The notes under the pieces were generated by a model. That model had not been told where the DNA came from and ran no database searches. It saw only the letters and a list, made by a program, of their open reading frames with translations. 60,000 bases of DNA from Symsagittifera roscoffensis (taxonomy: Eukaryota; Xenacoelomorpha; Acoela; Convolutidae): assembly GCF_963678635.1 (NCBI RefSeq), contig NC_087067.1, forward strand, positions 8,603,716 to 8,663,715, read 5' to 3'. Every line of letters begins with the position of its first letter. The first letter of the stretch is position 1. Positions 11,155 through 23,893 of this stretch are shown piece by piece. The position numbers were made by a program, and so were the translations under genes.

Positions 11155-11400
11155 TTATCAAGTTTCTGCTATCCCGGAGTGAAAATTAGCGATAAAAAAT
11201 GAAAAAGAAACAACGATCGCCACCGATGATCTATCGATGTTCATTGCCACAATAGCAAAGTTCATCGATAAGTATCGCTAATTTGGCTTATTTTCAGCGA
11301 TGAAACAGCGATAAAAAACCTATCAAAATGAGAAAAAATAGTGCTCAAACAGGGGTTCGATCCCCTACCCTTGAGGTATGTTTTTTTTCAGTGCACCTCA
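11155..11400 (-). repeat. SINE-like family S2, inverted copy
   Basis: This is the reverse complement of the unit seen at 3610-3815. A perfect arm AGGGG-TTCGAT-CCCCT lies at 11351-11366. It is followed on the minus strand by the body TCTCATTTTGATAGG, then CGCTGTTTCATCGCTGAAAA, then an ATCGATA-rich end. On the + strand the arm contains GGTTCGATCCC, an excellent box B. The arm is nearly palindromic, so the orientation of the ancestral tRNA is uncertain. Confidence 0.55.
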
Positions 11401-13890
11401 TTTCTGCACCTTGTAAAATTAACAAAACGGGACAATTGTCTCATTTGCTGATTAGAGGGTCTGAATTGCTGAGAGGAGAGAAATAAAATAAATGGGACAG
11501 AAAAAGATAGGGTAAAAACATTTAGGGGAGAAATTGGTTCCACCAATGGTTCCATCATAGCAAGTGCCGATTTAAACTTAGACGATTTAAAACCAAACGC
11601 TTTTAACGTTGCATTTGAATTGCATATGTTTAAACATTTGTCAGTGAATTTCTTAGACTAATGGTCAAAAAATTGTCTCTAAATTCCTCGTCGAAATTAT
11701 CTGCTGCACAACTTTATTTCACTTCAAAAATGTTTGAATGACAGAATTCTGAGTTACGGAATCCAGCGACAAAATCAACCAAATTTTTCTGGAATCCAGT
11801 GACTTTAGTTAAGCGGCAAAAAGTCTGTATTTGTTGCTGAATTCCATGATAATATATGGAGCCATTGTCTGTTTTTGATGTTCAGCTGAAAAACCACTCA
11901 CTCTTTAAAAAAATGTGTTTGTGGAATTCAAACGTGAGCGAGCTCAATTTAGTGCTGTGTTTAAACCGAGTTTGGTCAGCAGTTTTCTTCCAAACTACCA
12001 TGTTTCATCAGTTTTTGCACAGAATTCCGGGTTGTGATCCATAGAACAAATATGCTATTCATATATTTTTTTAAACTTAATCTATGAAAAAACGTTATTC
12101 ATACATTTTCATAAACTTTTGCTAAAAATGTTTTTTAATCTAGTTTTCAAAATTTTTCCTGTTTTGGCGTAAAAATCGATGTTTCGTCACAAACAAAAAA
12201 GAATTTTGGGAAATATGGAAGTGATTTTCAATGCGAAATCAAAAATTGATTATAGAAAATTCGAAAACGCCCCAATTGATTTTTTGTGTCTTTTTTTATT
12301 TTTTTTGTGCTTAACGTAGTCTTAGATCCACAAAATTTTAAAAACTTTCCCCGTTTCTTCGGATAACTCTTTTCAAAAAGCTCAACAAGCCTATGTATCT
12401 AGTGTTTTAACTTAGGTTTTAAGATGGAAAAAAGATAGCACTTTTGAAAAATTTTGCCAAAAATTGATAGCTTGCCACTTTCGTTTTACTGTTTATGCAA
12501 AATATCCGTCTTATCCGTCTTTTCATTTAAATATGCAAAACTGCCATGTTTTTGACTACTTAAGCTGCAAAGTGCCAGGTTCTTTGTCACTTGTGTTAGG
12601 TTATAAGCACAGCTCAGTAACACTGAGAAGAAAATACACTTGAAAAAGAAAACATTTCCCAAACTTGTTATGTAATCCAAAAAACTCCCATTTTGCAAAA
12701 AAGGCAAAATCAGATATGTTAGGGGTATTCATCACCTTGAAGTCGTTAACAATCTAGCTCATTACAGTGTTATGATCTTATTCCAACCATATGAAAAATA
12801 GGGAGAAAATTTGTATTCGGTTGTGTTTCAGTTTTTTTCTTACTTTTTCTTTTTTTCCCACGCAAAATCAGATACCACACATAAATAGTGGAATGAGTCG
12901 ACTGATGCATCTTATTAAACCAATTTCAGTCTTAATTCGAACGACAATAAAAAGTCTTCGAGAAATGTCTCGATGTCGAAAAAACTAAATGTTCGAGTCT
13001 TTTGATTTTTGGTCGAATCTCGAGATCTCGAGCTAATAAGGTGAGCGTGAAAGCTTACAACAGCCTCAATTTAAGCCATGAAAACTTATTTTCACTGAAG
13101 TTAAGTAAGTTTTTAGAGATTTTTAGCGCCATATTGTGGTTGAAAAATTTCTGCAAAAAAAATTTTATCGTTTTTTTTTCTTTCAAAATTTTTATATCAC
13201 GCAACGCAGAAAAAAGGACACTTATTTGAATAATTTTTCTTGCGTTTTTTGAAGACTATGGTCGGAAAATTCTGTTTACTTGCTCTCATTCTGTTTTCAG
13301 TCTGTTTTCGCATTCTGTTTTCATTCAATAGGTGCGCCATTTTATTAATTAATAAGAAATTGAGAATTGGTTGCATAACACAGAAACACAAATCACAACT
13401 TACAAATAGAGATCAGTTTTCGAAAAATATGAGCCAGACCTTTTGCTAATTTCTACAATCTCTAGAGCAATGTCAAAGCAGATCAAAGAAAATATAGGAA
13501 TCACTAGTTCAACGACCAAAGCTATGACATATATAATTGTTTTAAGCTACCTTTCTGTCAACCACTCACTTACACTTCTTTGGTTGAAATTTTAACCAAC
13601 GTTTTTTCGAGATTTTGAGAATATAGTGTTAGCGAACTTGACTGTAAGAAAAACAAAACATTTAAGTTGTCTTTGAGTTCACACTCTGTTGGGCTAGAGA
13701 TGTTTTTCTATGAGTTGGTTAAGCTTTTTCATTTGGAGTCAACGTTGGCTGAGAAAGAGCTCATTTTCAGCCGTCTTCTATTTCAAAAGGCAGCTAACGT
13801 TAAATACCTTGTTGTCATAAGCGGTTTATACTATTTCCTTAGTAAAAAATGAATTTTAGCTAACAAGTTTTTCAAAAAATAAACTAATTA
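11401..13890. other. Non-coding stretch with degenerate repeat phrases
   Basis: No supported gene. Phrases related to the GGATTCC motif (GGAATCCAGCGAC at about 11758, GGAATCCAGTGAC at about 11791) and to GGGTTG..CCATAGA..ATGC..TTCATA (about 12028-12065) indicate old copies of the dispersed repeat seen elsewhere. The rest is A+T-rich sequence. Confidence 0.5.
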
Positions 13891-13894
13891 AAAC

Positions 13895-14120
13895 TTTAGA
13901 GGGCGGGGGGGTTGGTTCGGATGTTTTTTTCTCAAGGAATCGACCTACTGCCGACGCCCCCCTTTAATACTGTTTTAGTACATCCAATTTTAGCTGAAGA
14001 CACTAAAAATTTTCTAAAGCCGCCTTTGGCGCCAGTATATATTAATTTTGAAGTGGAGCGTGCCGAAAAAACGCAATTTTTTGTTCAAAGTTTTCCCAAA
14101 AGTGCCTGTTTTTTTTCTTG
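13895..14120 (+). repeat. Dispersed repeat family R, copy 1
   Basis: Elements in order are a GAGGGCGGGGGGG start, GAATCGACCTACTGCCGAC, TTGGCGCCAGTATATATTAA, and GAGCGTGCCGAAAAAACGC. The same series, diverged, occurs at 48140-48330 and 54895-55145. It is relatively G+C-rich. The open frame here (13912-14121) has no motif and is not conserved in the other copies. Confidence 0.6.
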
Positions 14121-15772
14121 AAAAATTTGCTTATCTAGAAAACGCCTTATCTGATCTGAGTTTAAAAACTATATGCGGCACAACTGTATTAAGAATCTTA
14201 GGGCAGAATGCATGTTTTTGTCAATATTTTTGCAATCAGTTTCTTTTTTTTTCTATTTTTCACACGACCTCTAAATCATAGACATCTAATTCATTTTAAA
14301 CCACTACTCTTTGAATTTAACTTTAAGACCTCAAAAAAAAGAAGTTTAATGGTTCAATAGGGAAATTAGCCTTCCGATAAAAAGAAGAACTGTGTCAAAA
14401 CCTGACGTTTCTCTAATTACAAATTCTGCCCACTTGGCCAAATGCTAATTGATTGTTCAGTCTCCGACCAATAAAAAAAAAATTCATCGTTCGGCATTGA
14501 AAAATCGAAACTAACCCAATTTGATCAAATTTTTTTGTTTCCTGTCAGTAAACCGTGCTGGTCTGTTTTTGCGCGGAAAAAAATCTCAATTATCAGAGCG
14601 AGCATTGTCACTGCACGGTAAGTGATTTATCCCACTAAAATTGTTCTCTAATTTAATCAAAGGCAAAAGTTTTAAATCATGTACGCTGAAAACACTGTTA
14701 CGAGACTATAAAATGAAAAATGGTATATTTTCCAATCCAATTTTGTTTGCTTGTGGTTCCAGTGGCTGGAGTTCTGCTTATGATTGGCTTAAAAATACCC
14801 ATATTTTTAAGAAAATAGCATACAATCAGAGTATTTTGAGTAAGAAAAACTGAAAAATTTTACAAACAAGATATCCAGCAGCAATGTTAAAAATCAATCG
14901 CGTCAAAAATTGTAAATGAGATGCTTAGAACTAAACAGAGAGAGAAATAAATAATCAAGCAGATAAAACAATTTTTATCAGTTTGGACAAACTGTCGAAA
15001 AATTTTGATTGTGAAAAGTTTTAGTAATGCGATCATTGTTTAGTTGTTTGGTGTGCAAACATCTTTCAAAAACATCACTATAATCATGTGCGGATCCAAG
15101 ATTTTCTCAAGATGGGCGGATTTTAGAAAAAAATCAAAAAATTTTACATTGTTTGAGGTTCAGCAAATTGATTTTGGGAAAGCTCCAAGATCTCTATAAA
15201 CACTTCATTTTAAAATCATTTTTTTGGGTCAAAAATGGTCAAACAGACCGTCCAAAAACTGGTCATAAATATCGTTGTGGGCACATTTTGGAAAAATTTT
15301 AGACAAAAATTGCATTTTATGTTTGCGCCGAATGTTCTTTTAGAAAAATGTTAGAGTTAGTTGGCCAAAAGGGTGTCAAGAATTATCATCAAAGGTTGGC
15401 AACCGGAGGAGGTGTCCGCCTGAAGGAAGTATCTGCCCTGATTAAAATCAAACTGAATAAAAAAACTGAAGAGAAAAAATCTGAAAAGAAAAACAACTTT
15501 TTTGATTCGGTTGGTAATTAAAATATAAATTTAGTATTAATTCAGAACTAATTTTTTCAGAAGAAGTCAGTGAAGTTTAAAATCTTAATAATGTGATTCT
15601 GTTCATTTAGAAATTGTTTTTTTGAGAATTCTACGCTAACAAAAATTTATTCAAGATTTTGATCATAAAAACGGTTTTTTTTATGAAGTTCGCGTTTTGT
15701 TCTCGACTAGTAGTTTTTTTTACCAGAACTTAGCCAAAGGAAAACTTAGTTTCACTCCAAATCTAAACTAAA
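14121..15772. other. Non-coding stretch, nothing recognised
   Basis: Only short open frames and A+T-rich sequence. I see no splice-bounded exon, RNA gene or repeat that I can name. Confidence 0.5.
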
Positions 15773-16275
15773 AGGACTGCTCGTATCAGCGCAAAATTCT
15801 TAATGTTCCGACTGTCTTTAAAAATGTTTGCTAAAAATAAAATGATTGAAATTATTTAAAAAACAACAGAACATTTTTTGTTACTTTTTTTGAAAATCAT
15901 CAACCCACATGCTATATAAAGTACACAGCGATGTTTTTGCAATAAGCAAAGTATCAAATATACCAAATATCCCGCGTCAGTTCAATTGGCACAATTTATT
16001 AGACCGATTGAATCTCCGTTTGCCCGTTATTAGCACGAAAAGTATCGCGAGTTAGTTGACCCAAATTGATACAATTGATAATTTTTAAACTTACCAAAAA
16101 TTGACTATTAGTAAAATATCTTTATTTGTTTGAGCTGAGCTCAGTACAGCAATGAATTTTGGATCAAAATTCAAAAAATTCCAGAAAAAAATGCTGGTTA
16201 AAAGTCGAAACTCGTTCGGAGAAAAAAGGCTCGAGCTCAAATATTGAGCAACTTTTCTCTAAAGTCGGAACAAAA
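15773..16275 (+). repeat. Dispersed family F, near-complete copy
   Basis: It begins at AGGACTGCTCGTATCAG and ends at AAAGTCGGAAC, in the same order as 49511-49993. The internal parts include CAACCCACATGCTATATAAAG, a TTATTAGCACGAAAAGTATCG region matching the GCGCGA palindrome of other copies, and TTTGAGCTGAGCTCAG. Confidence 0.7.
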
Positions 16276-17620
16276 ATGCCGGATTGAAAATTTTAAAATA
16301 CAAACCTCAAAGAAGTATAAATCCGTTTTTCTGCAAACTGACGCCTATAATGATCGATTTTAATCTGCGCAATTGAAAACGGTTAAGAAAATTATTTTAA
16401 TTTCTTTTTCAAAAAAAATTAATTTCTTTTTCAAAATTTGTGGACTAAAGTCTTAAATCTATAAATAATTACGATGCAGTGAGTCCGAAATTGTTTTGTT
16501 GTTTTTCGCACATTTTGATTCTCTGAGTCCGAAATTATTTTGTGATTTTTCGTAATTCGGACATTTTGGGATAATTGAACGGTGAGTATGAACGACAAAG
16601 TTGTCCGGCTTCAAACTTATTCCAAGATTATTCCATATGTAAAATTTATCATTTTGTTATCGACTGTGGCAAAAGGATAATTTCATTTAGCCATATTTTT
16701 TGATTTTCCTTCATTTTGCTAAATTACAACTTTTTAAAATGCATGTTGTGTTTTTCACATGTTTTTGTTATAAAAAACACCCACGCACAATCTTTTCCAA
16801 AGTTTTTTAAAAGTGAAAAATACTCTGTATTTGCTTCTTCAGACGACTTAGATAAATGAACAAGAGTCATTGATAGAAGTGCTCTTGAATTTTTTTGAGA
16901 CATGTGTATGTTTTTTTTACCTTGAAAACCTTGAATTAGAAAACTTTTCGAGAGACATTGTTTTCTGCATTTTCAGCGGCTTGAAGTTTATAGGAATGGC
17001 TAACTTTCAGTTGTTCAAGCTTATTTTTGACCCATTTAAATTTTTTGTTTATTAGTAACAGACGAGCTTTTCCGTTTCAAAAATTGTTCCAAAATAGAAT
17101 AAAATCTCAAATTCGTTCGAAAAGTTATGCATTTGATAGCAAAGTACATCCTTAAGTATTTAATTTTGCGTTTCAAGGCCAATGAGACTTTTTGAAAGAA
17201 ACTTACAAACTTTCTCTTCTAAATTTTTCAATAAAAAAATTAATGAAAGAAATTGATAAGCTTTCAGAATAAATTAACCAATAAGCTGATATGACCAAAA
17301 ACTTTCAATTTGATTTTTGAGTTTAGGTTTTATGCAATGCAAAAAAATTCAAAAAATTGGTAGTTTTGGATAATTTTTTAGCCTTTCTTAGCCTTTTTTT
17401 TGTACAAATTCTTTTTTTTTCGCGTACATGTGTTTTTCGATTTGCATATAGTAACAGTCACTAGAAGATCTCAATTTTGTGAAACAATTATTGACCATGA
17501 CCACAGGACATTGAAAAACGTTGAGACCATTATTTAGAAGCAAAAGGTCACTTGAATATCCATTGATTTCTCTCGATTTCAAGTTTACAGTTCAAAAACG
17601 TCAATACCTAAAAACAGGGA
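16276..17620. other. Non-coding stretch with one local duplication
   Basis: No supported gene. A 40-base phrase starting GAGTCCGAAATT is repeated in tandem at about 16480-16560, followed by the inverted form AATTCGGAC. Confidence 0.5.
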
Positions 17621-17624
17621 CGGA

Positions 17625-17775
17625 CCGTCGACCTTCTGTCGACATTTTGTCTACTCTTTTGTAGACATCTTTTGTGGACTTTTTGTTGTTCTCTTGTCGA
17701 ATTTCTGTCTATCTTCTTTTTAGATTGACTAAATTGATTTTGTCGACTGTTTTGTAGGTCTTCTTTTTTAGAATA
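17625..17775. repeat. Degenerate TTTTGTCGAC/TTTTGTAGAC array
   Basis: About eight loosely spaced variants of TTTTGTCGAC, TTTTGTAGAC and TTTTGTGGAC occur in 150 bases, interrupted by TCTTTTT tracts. The units are too diverged for a fixed period. No coding sequence. Confidence 0.55.
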
Positions 17776-19158
17776 ACTTGATCAGTTCGAAACTTTCTGC
17801 AACTTGAACATTCTGCCAAGTGAACAACACTAACGTTTAAAGTAATTTATCGTATCTGCTTCTGCTCAGACTTCATGTACTAAAAATGAAATTGGACGAC
17901 AAAATCAATAAAAAAGGATTGAGAAGTTTTGAATTTATTGTTTGGTTCTTTTCCAACTATTTTGACGGTTCCAGACTGTTATTAAAACAGCAAACTCTCG
18001 AAGTTCCATAAAATTTGATTATATAATCTTATAACTATAGTTTTATTTCACGAAGAAATACGACACAGTTATAAATTTGGAATTGAAATCAAAATAGTTA
18101 TTTTGTTCGAAAGGCAAAACAGACGCATTATCGCAAAGATTTATCCATATGGACTAGCAACTGTTTTTCATTGATACTTTCTATTCTAAACCAACACAAG
18201 AATAATTAGCCATAATATTTGACCATTTCGAGGTGACCAAATTCTCGCGAGAGTGTCGACCGAATGTTTCCTTTTCAACCCAAATACAATAATCGACCAA
18301 AATTTTTAGTCGACCGAAAAATAATTTGAATTTACGTTCGAAACTGATTATATCATTTGATGAAGCTGCCTTCTTTCCGACAGAACCCATAAGTTTATTA
18401 ATTTTTGCTTTGAAGCATGGTCTCCTAGGACTTCATTAATTTATTGTTGACGAGATGGATATTTCGAAACTTTATCAATTTTATCAAACTTATTCAAAAT
18501 TTATTTGCAATATAACGCTATAATAGACTCTTAATTAATTATTAATAACGTAATAATGTGTCTTTTTCGATAATTAAAGAGAAAGTATCATCTTACGTAA
18601 GTTTCCCACGCCCTTTTAAAAATATTATATTTCTATTTCTTAGCTCTCAGAAATACCCAAACTTTCCATCAAAGGTACCACTTTCGGATTCCTTTTTTTA
18701 TTAACTAATATATTCTAGAAATCATAAATGCATTTGCACCTGACGCGAATTTTGCAGAATTGATTAAAAGTTTAAGTAAAACAAACTGATTTGAATATGT
18801 ACTTCAAAAATATATTTCCGGCGCTGTATACTTCATTAAAAGTACCACTTTATTATGCTAATAACTGAAGAAAACGCTCCTTGAACCTGTCAGTTTTTGT
18901 ACGCATTTTTATAAGTAGATAAGTAATTGTATTAATCCTTGATCAATAGAAAAAAAAATTTATTTATTTTTCGATTTCTGTTTTAGCTGTTGTGATAAAA
19001 AAATATTGATAGAGCTCTGACCGAACTGCAAAGGACGAACTTCGTGAAAAAAATTGGTGCAGGACCAAAAAAATATCATAAAAAATAGGAAAATTACAAA
19101 CAAATTAAATCCAGAAAATAACAAAGCGTAAAAACTGCGAGGAAACGTGACTCAGAAA
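17776..19158. other. Non-coding, upstream of the first receptor exon
   Basis: A+T-rich sequence without supported features. If the ATG at 19159 starts a gene, its promoter and 5' UTR should lie here. I cannot point to a specific site. Confidence 0.4.
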
Positions 19159-19382
19159 ATGCTGTTCACGCGAATTATTCTACCAATTCTGTTCGCTATC
19201 GGAATGGTGGCTAATATTGGAGCATTGGTTTTGATAAAACGACAATGGTCAAGAATCAAACGCCATATTGTGAGCTACACATTGATACACCTGGCCATGA
19301 GTGATATCCTGTATCTGCTGGTGCTCGGAGTAATCAGCACTGAGACGCTGATGAACAAGATTATATCTCCTCTCCTGTGCAA
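19159..19382 (+). CDS. Class A GPCR exon encoding TM1-TM2 (exon 1a)
   Basis: This exon encodes the first 74 residues of a rhodopsin-family receptor that would sit in the plasma membrane. TM1 spans roughly residues 4-26 and carries N19 in VANIG, the conserved N1.50. TM2 spans roughly 38-60 and carries LAMSD with D49 as D2.50. C74 is placed like C3.25, which forms the disulphide to extracellular loop 2. The exon ends two bases into a codon at GTAAGT (19383). Its second intron base triplet would read as a stop, confirming a splice boundary. I start at ATG 19159 because it aligns with ATG 41057 of the downstream related exon; a GTG four codons upstream is not a plausible animal start. It is about 40% identical by eye to the exon at 41057. 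I could not find a matching TM3-TM4 exon before 40.8 kb. It may be an alternative first exon of the downstream gene or part of a broken or partly hidden paralogue. Ligand type cannot be told from this piece. Confidence 0.8.
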
Positions 19383-22075
19383 GTAAGTTTTTCGAAATAA
19401 CTTTTGAGTCAACTTTTTGGGTGATTTTGGGTGACTACCTTAAAAGTTTGAAAGACTGATCAAATATCACTGAACGACAGATCTTTGCTCTACTCAGTAG
19501 TGTCTACTCAGAAAATTTTGTTTCTACTCAGTGGTGAAAACTTTAAAAACAGACGAGATTGCTCATTTGAGATTGTTCATTTTATATTATTCATCAGTCA
19601 AAAGCGTTTTTGAGGTGTTACAATCTCAATTGGATTAATAAACAATTTGTCCAAGAAACGTCCAGAAATTTTATTGCTTTTCAACAACTTTTTAAATTAA
19701 AAATACAATGAAGACTGATTATTTGAAAATCACTCGCCTTTTGTTTCTCAAATTGACCAAGTTTTTCTATTTTCAAGCCGACCCATATTCTCAAACAACA
19801 AAAATGTAAAACATCTTTTAGTGTTTTCAAACTCCAGACTTTCTCGGGGTTGAACATTTGGTGATAAAAATTACTGTTTCAATGAAAAATCAGGATTCGC
19901 CATCGATGATTCATGCTCTTATCACAAAATACTTGAGGCGATTTTATCCAAAAGAGAAAAGACCGGCAAACGAGCTGTTCAACTCTTGACGGAGAACCAA
20001 TTTGGTGCCCCTTGTTAAGATATACATGCATTTTTGCTGTTTTTTGGGCTAAGTAGTTTTGCCTCGCAACGTGCACTGAGCACGAATCATGGTGGGCCTT
20101 GAACATCTGATCTTTCGATTGAGAGGCGGAGGTTTAACAACTTCCGCTCCCCGAACATCAATTTTGACGTGGACTTTGAGTTACAGATAGTTAACAATTA
20201 AAATTTTCTTATCCCTAATCATTTTTGAGCTTCAACGTTTTTACAAATGACATGAAATTTATCTAAAGTTATCAGTTATTTGCTAAATTAGGGTTAAGTT
20301 GTTGTTCAGACCGCTTTCAAAAAATTGAAAGGAACTATGAAACAAGGTCGGTTTTTTCTACTTAAACTTTTTTGCCAGCTAATTTTTTACTTCTAATTTT
20401 CAGGAGTCAAGCATGATATCATATCAAAAAACTAGTGGTCGCGTATTGGAAAAAAATCAAAAATTGCCTCAGCAATGATCATAACGGGGTTCAAAATTTC
20501 AAATTTTTCAGACTAGGATATCTAGAAAATAAAATAGGAATTAGAAACTGACCTCTAAGTTTATTTCTACATGAAGTTTGATGTAATATTAGCAATCATT
20601 TAGCGTTTTTGCTTTTATTCTTGATGAAATAACTTTTCGAGAAGAATTTTTAATTTTTTTTTGATTTTTAAAATGTTTTCATGATTTTTGATTTTTTCAT
20701 CAAATAGATCGGAAAAATTTTTGCGACTTGAACACCATCAGTCCTTGTTTATCTTATATTTGGAGTTTTACCTTACTCTAAGATCAAATATAAGCCTTAA
20801 AAGTGGACGCTGTGATCAACAATTGAGAAAATGATGACCTTACTGAAAAATGGAAATGACTTACAAGCAATCACACAATGCAAAAAAAAAAATTTCACTG
20901 GAATTTCTGGAATCAATATCATAAAAAGATTGATTTTTATCTCAATGTTTTTTTCTCTGACGAATGTTTTTTTATACGTAAGTTTTTTTAATATAGCATA
21001 ATTAACCATCTAACATCAGAAGTTGTTTTGTTAATTATAAACCAAATGGCAAGCCTTTTCAAATAGACTCAAAATGTTACTCTTTTTTGCCTCTTTTTGG
21101 CGTAACTTTAAAAATGCAAAAAAAAAAATGCGCCAGTTTATTTTAAATAAATTTTTTTTTGATATTCATTTTACACTAGATGAGCTCATTCTAATCTTGA
21201 AGATAATAACAAAATAAACTGGTTTGTTTTTATCCCTGGAAATATTTTGTTTCCTTACATTCCTACCAATTGAACTAAAAGATTTTTAAAAATTTCCTAA
21301 CGCAAACAATCAACTTGTATACTAAATTTAAAACTTTTACAAAAGCAGAGCCAAATGACTAGCACTTGCCAAAAATCGTCCATTAAAATCTATATACACG
21401 TAGAAAATTTTTTTGACGTTTTTAAGAGCATACGCATCTATGTTTATTTAAATATTTTTTGACATTTTTAGGAGCATAGGCATCAATGTTTATTTAAACT
21501 TTTGAAAAATAATGCTTTTTTTTGCTTATTACAATCATCAATTTGAACTTTTTGATTTTTTGTTAAGCTTGAAAAGATTTGTTTTTTTTCTTTTTTCGTT
21601 TGACGCCTTACATAATAGCTTTTTAGACAACTTTGTTTGCATCTCAGCAATCATCTAAACTGAAGTTTCATAGAAAATAATCCACTATTTTGCTTTCTCC
21701 TTGTCGGTCTCTATGAAATTGATAAAAACAATGATTATAACTCATTAAAAATATTATCAATTTTTTTGCAAAAATCTGAAATTTATTTTTATTGAAATAT
21801 AATTCAGGTTCAATTGATTATAATCTAACATTTGGTTATTCTGGTTGACTCATTTTTCTTTGGTTTGTTACAAATATCAGTTTTGAACCAAATACAAACA
21901 AAATTGGTGATATTTGTCTCTCGTTTACCCTTTTATCCTCCTGCCCCGCCGGCCAATTTAACCCCTCGCCTTCTCGTTTATTCCATGTGAGAGGGAAGGT
22001 TAACTTAAATTCGGTGTTTACCCCCACTAAAATCCCCTACCAACTTTCTTATCCGTGTACGTCCTCCTGTGTATA
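19383..22075. other. Intron-like non-coding sequence
   Basis: No further receptor exon was found here. A 37-codon ATG frame at about 19881-19994 (starting MKNQDSPSM) lies in a less A+T-rich patch but has no recognisable motif. A tandem pair of about 47-base units lies at 21408-21498 and is listed separately. Confidence 0.5.
21408..21498. repeat. Two tandem 47-base units
   Basis: The units at 21408-21452 and 21455-21498 share TTTTTGAC, TTTTTA, GAGCATA and ATGTTTATTTAAA with a few substitutions. Confidence 0.75.
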
Positions 22076-22079
22076 TTTA

Positions 22080-22180
22080 TGTTTTGTGAACCACATTAAA
22101 AACCAAAGACCCCCTCACCTCAAGCGCGGGGGTTGGGGCGGGTGGCGGCGTTGAACAGGGGGGGGGGGGGGTGAACGTGT
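22080..22180 (+). repeat. G-rich tract, possible quadruplex
   Basis: Several G runs (GGGGG, GGGG, GGG) lead into a 14-G homopolymer at about 22158-22171, preceded by GTTGAACA. The same GTTCA/GTTGAACA plus G-tract combination is the core of the fold-back elements at 24.1, 26.1, 31.9 and 33.2 kb. ATTGATTATAATC lies about 350 bases upstream. It may be a diverged member. Confidence 0.5.
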
Positions 22181-23170
22181 TTGTATATGTTCAGTGATAA
22201 AAATGCTCAATTTACCGGACCTTGTGCATTTTATAAAATTAAAGTGTAGTTTGTTTCTTCCATTTTTTTCAAAATTTAATTATTTGTTCTCAAACAGTGC
22301 TCAACAATTGACCGTAAAATCAATTTTCATGTAAAATTAAATTGTATTCAGCTTGCCGGGTTGTTCAGTTTTCTTTTTGGAGAAAAATATTAAGATAGTT
22401 AACCAATCAGGTTTCTAAGACTTTTTCACCACTTTCAGAAATAAATTTCTCTGAGGAAACTAGCGAAAATTGACAAATAAGACTTGAGCTGCATTTAATA
22501 TTTTTGGGTGAATTAATTTTAAGGTTAGTTACATGAGATAACCCAAACTTCCCAATTTCAAATCACGAAAAAAAGAAACAAAATTGCTCAAAGCTGATTT
22601 GTTGAATCCAAATAGTGACAAAGTATAGCTTAGACGCCGTATTTTTTTTATTGCATGATGAACTGTTAAGTAATATTCTTTAAGCAATTAAAAACGATTA
22701 CATTGTGAAAATTTTCGCAAATTTGTTAAAACGGATCTACTAAACAATTATCTCTCCGCCTTACAAGAAGGGGGGCGGCGGCAATTGTTAAGTGGATTAA
22801 GTTAGTCGAATTTGCAACCAATCAGAATGCAGCATAATTCGAATTTTAAATACAACACTCTAGTTCTATTACTGCTTTTATTTATAGGGTTAGCAATTCT
22901 TTACTAAATATCAAATGGGCAATTGGGCAATTGTTAAGAAGATCGTTAAAACTGCAGAGTGGAAATTTTGGTTCTCTTGATCTATTCCCCCCTTTGGTGC
23001 TAGTACCAGTACCGAGAATTTTTTTTTTCTCACCTGAACAACTTGATATCTAATTCTTTTTGAAATGTTTAGAAAACAGCAGGGATTTTTTTTAAAGTTC
23101 TTTATTTCTCAGCTTAATTCTGATCAAAAAGTAACTAAATCTAGGCTATTTCTGGCTAGAAAAAATTCTC
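22181..23170. other. Non-coding stretch, nothing recognised
   Basis: A+T-rich with one small G-rich patch (GGGGGGCGGCGGC at about 22770). No supported gene. Confidence 0.5.
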
Positions 23171-23237
23171 CTGGTGGTGCTCGACCCCCTGACCTTCAGT
23201 TTTCAAGTCGGTTGTGCTAACCATTATGCTTCAGGCC
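23171..23237 (-). pseudogene. tRNA-like sequence, degenerate
   Basis: On the minus strand it reads GCATAATGGTTAGCAC (a normal D-arm and box A), then CTTGAAA (an anticodon loop as in tRNA-Ser UGA), then GGGGGTCGAGCACC (a weak box B). The acceptor and anticodon stems do not pair, so it is not a working tRNA gene. It may be a tRNA pseudogene or the head of another SINE. Confidence 0.45.
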
Positions 23238-23893
23238 TTGATGAATAATGATAGTTTTAGCAGAAAAACACTTGTTATAACAAGTGCTAGTTTACAAGGT
23301 ATTGCTATTATTATTGTGTATACTCGAAGCATGTTTAACTCGTAGCGGTTGAGCAATGAAATGATTTTTTTGCTTTTTGTTTCCAGAAACTGCTTATTTC
23401 TAAACTAGAAAAACATTAAATCATTTCTGCGCAGAAAATATGAGAAAACTAGATTCGATCATCTATATAAAATTTCTATCTAGAAAAACAGCCTCCGTTG
23501 GGCACGGGCTACGAATCGCCACCCCTATAAGAAAACTAATTCAACGGTTACAGACCTGTGAATTTTGAACCTGAAAACGAATCTCACTTTTTTCAAAGGG
23601 GGGATAGTTAAGGAGACCCGAATTTCTATCCAAAAATTTTTTTCCACGTATGTAATTCAATTGATAGGTGGACACTGTAAATTCTCGTTCATTTCGAAAT
23701 AAATTAGGGCTTGACCCAGGGGGCGGTTTTTCAAAAAAATTTTCGAAAGTTTTGACCATCTTTTTAGGTCAACCAAATTGATTTTTTGAGCTCTCCCAAT
23801 CACTATGAAGACCCCATTTTTCACCAAATTTTCTGGACCGCAGTCAAAAAATAGGCCAAAAAATGCGTTTTTAGGCACTTTTTGGAAACTGTT

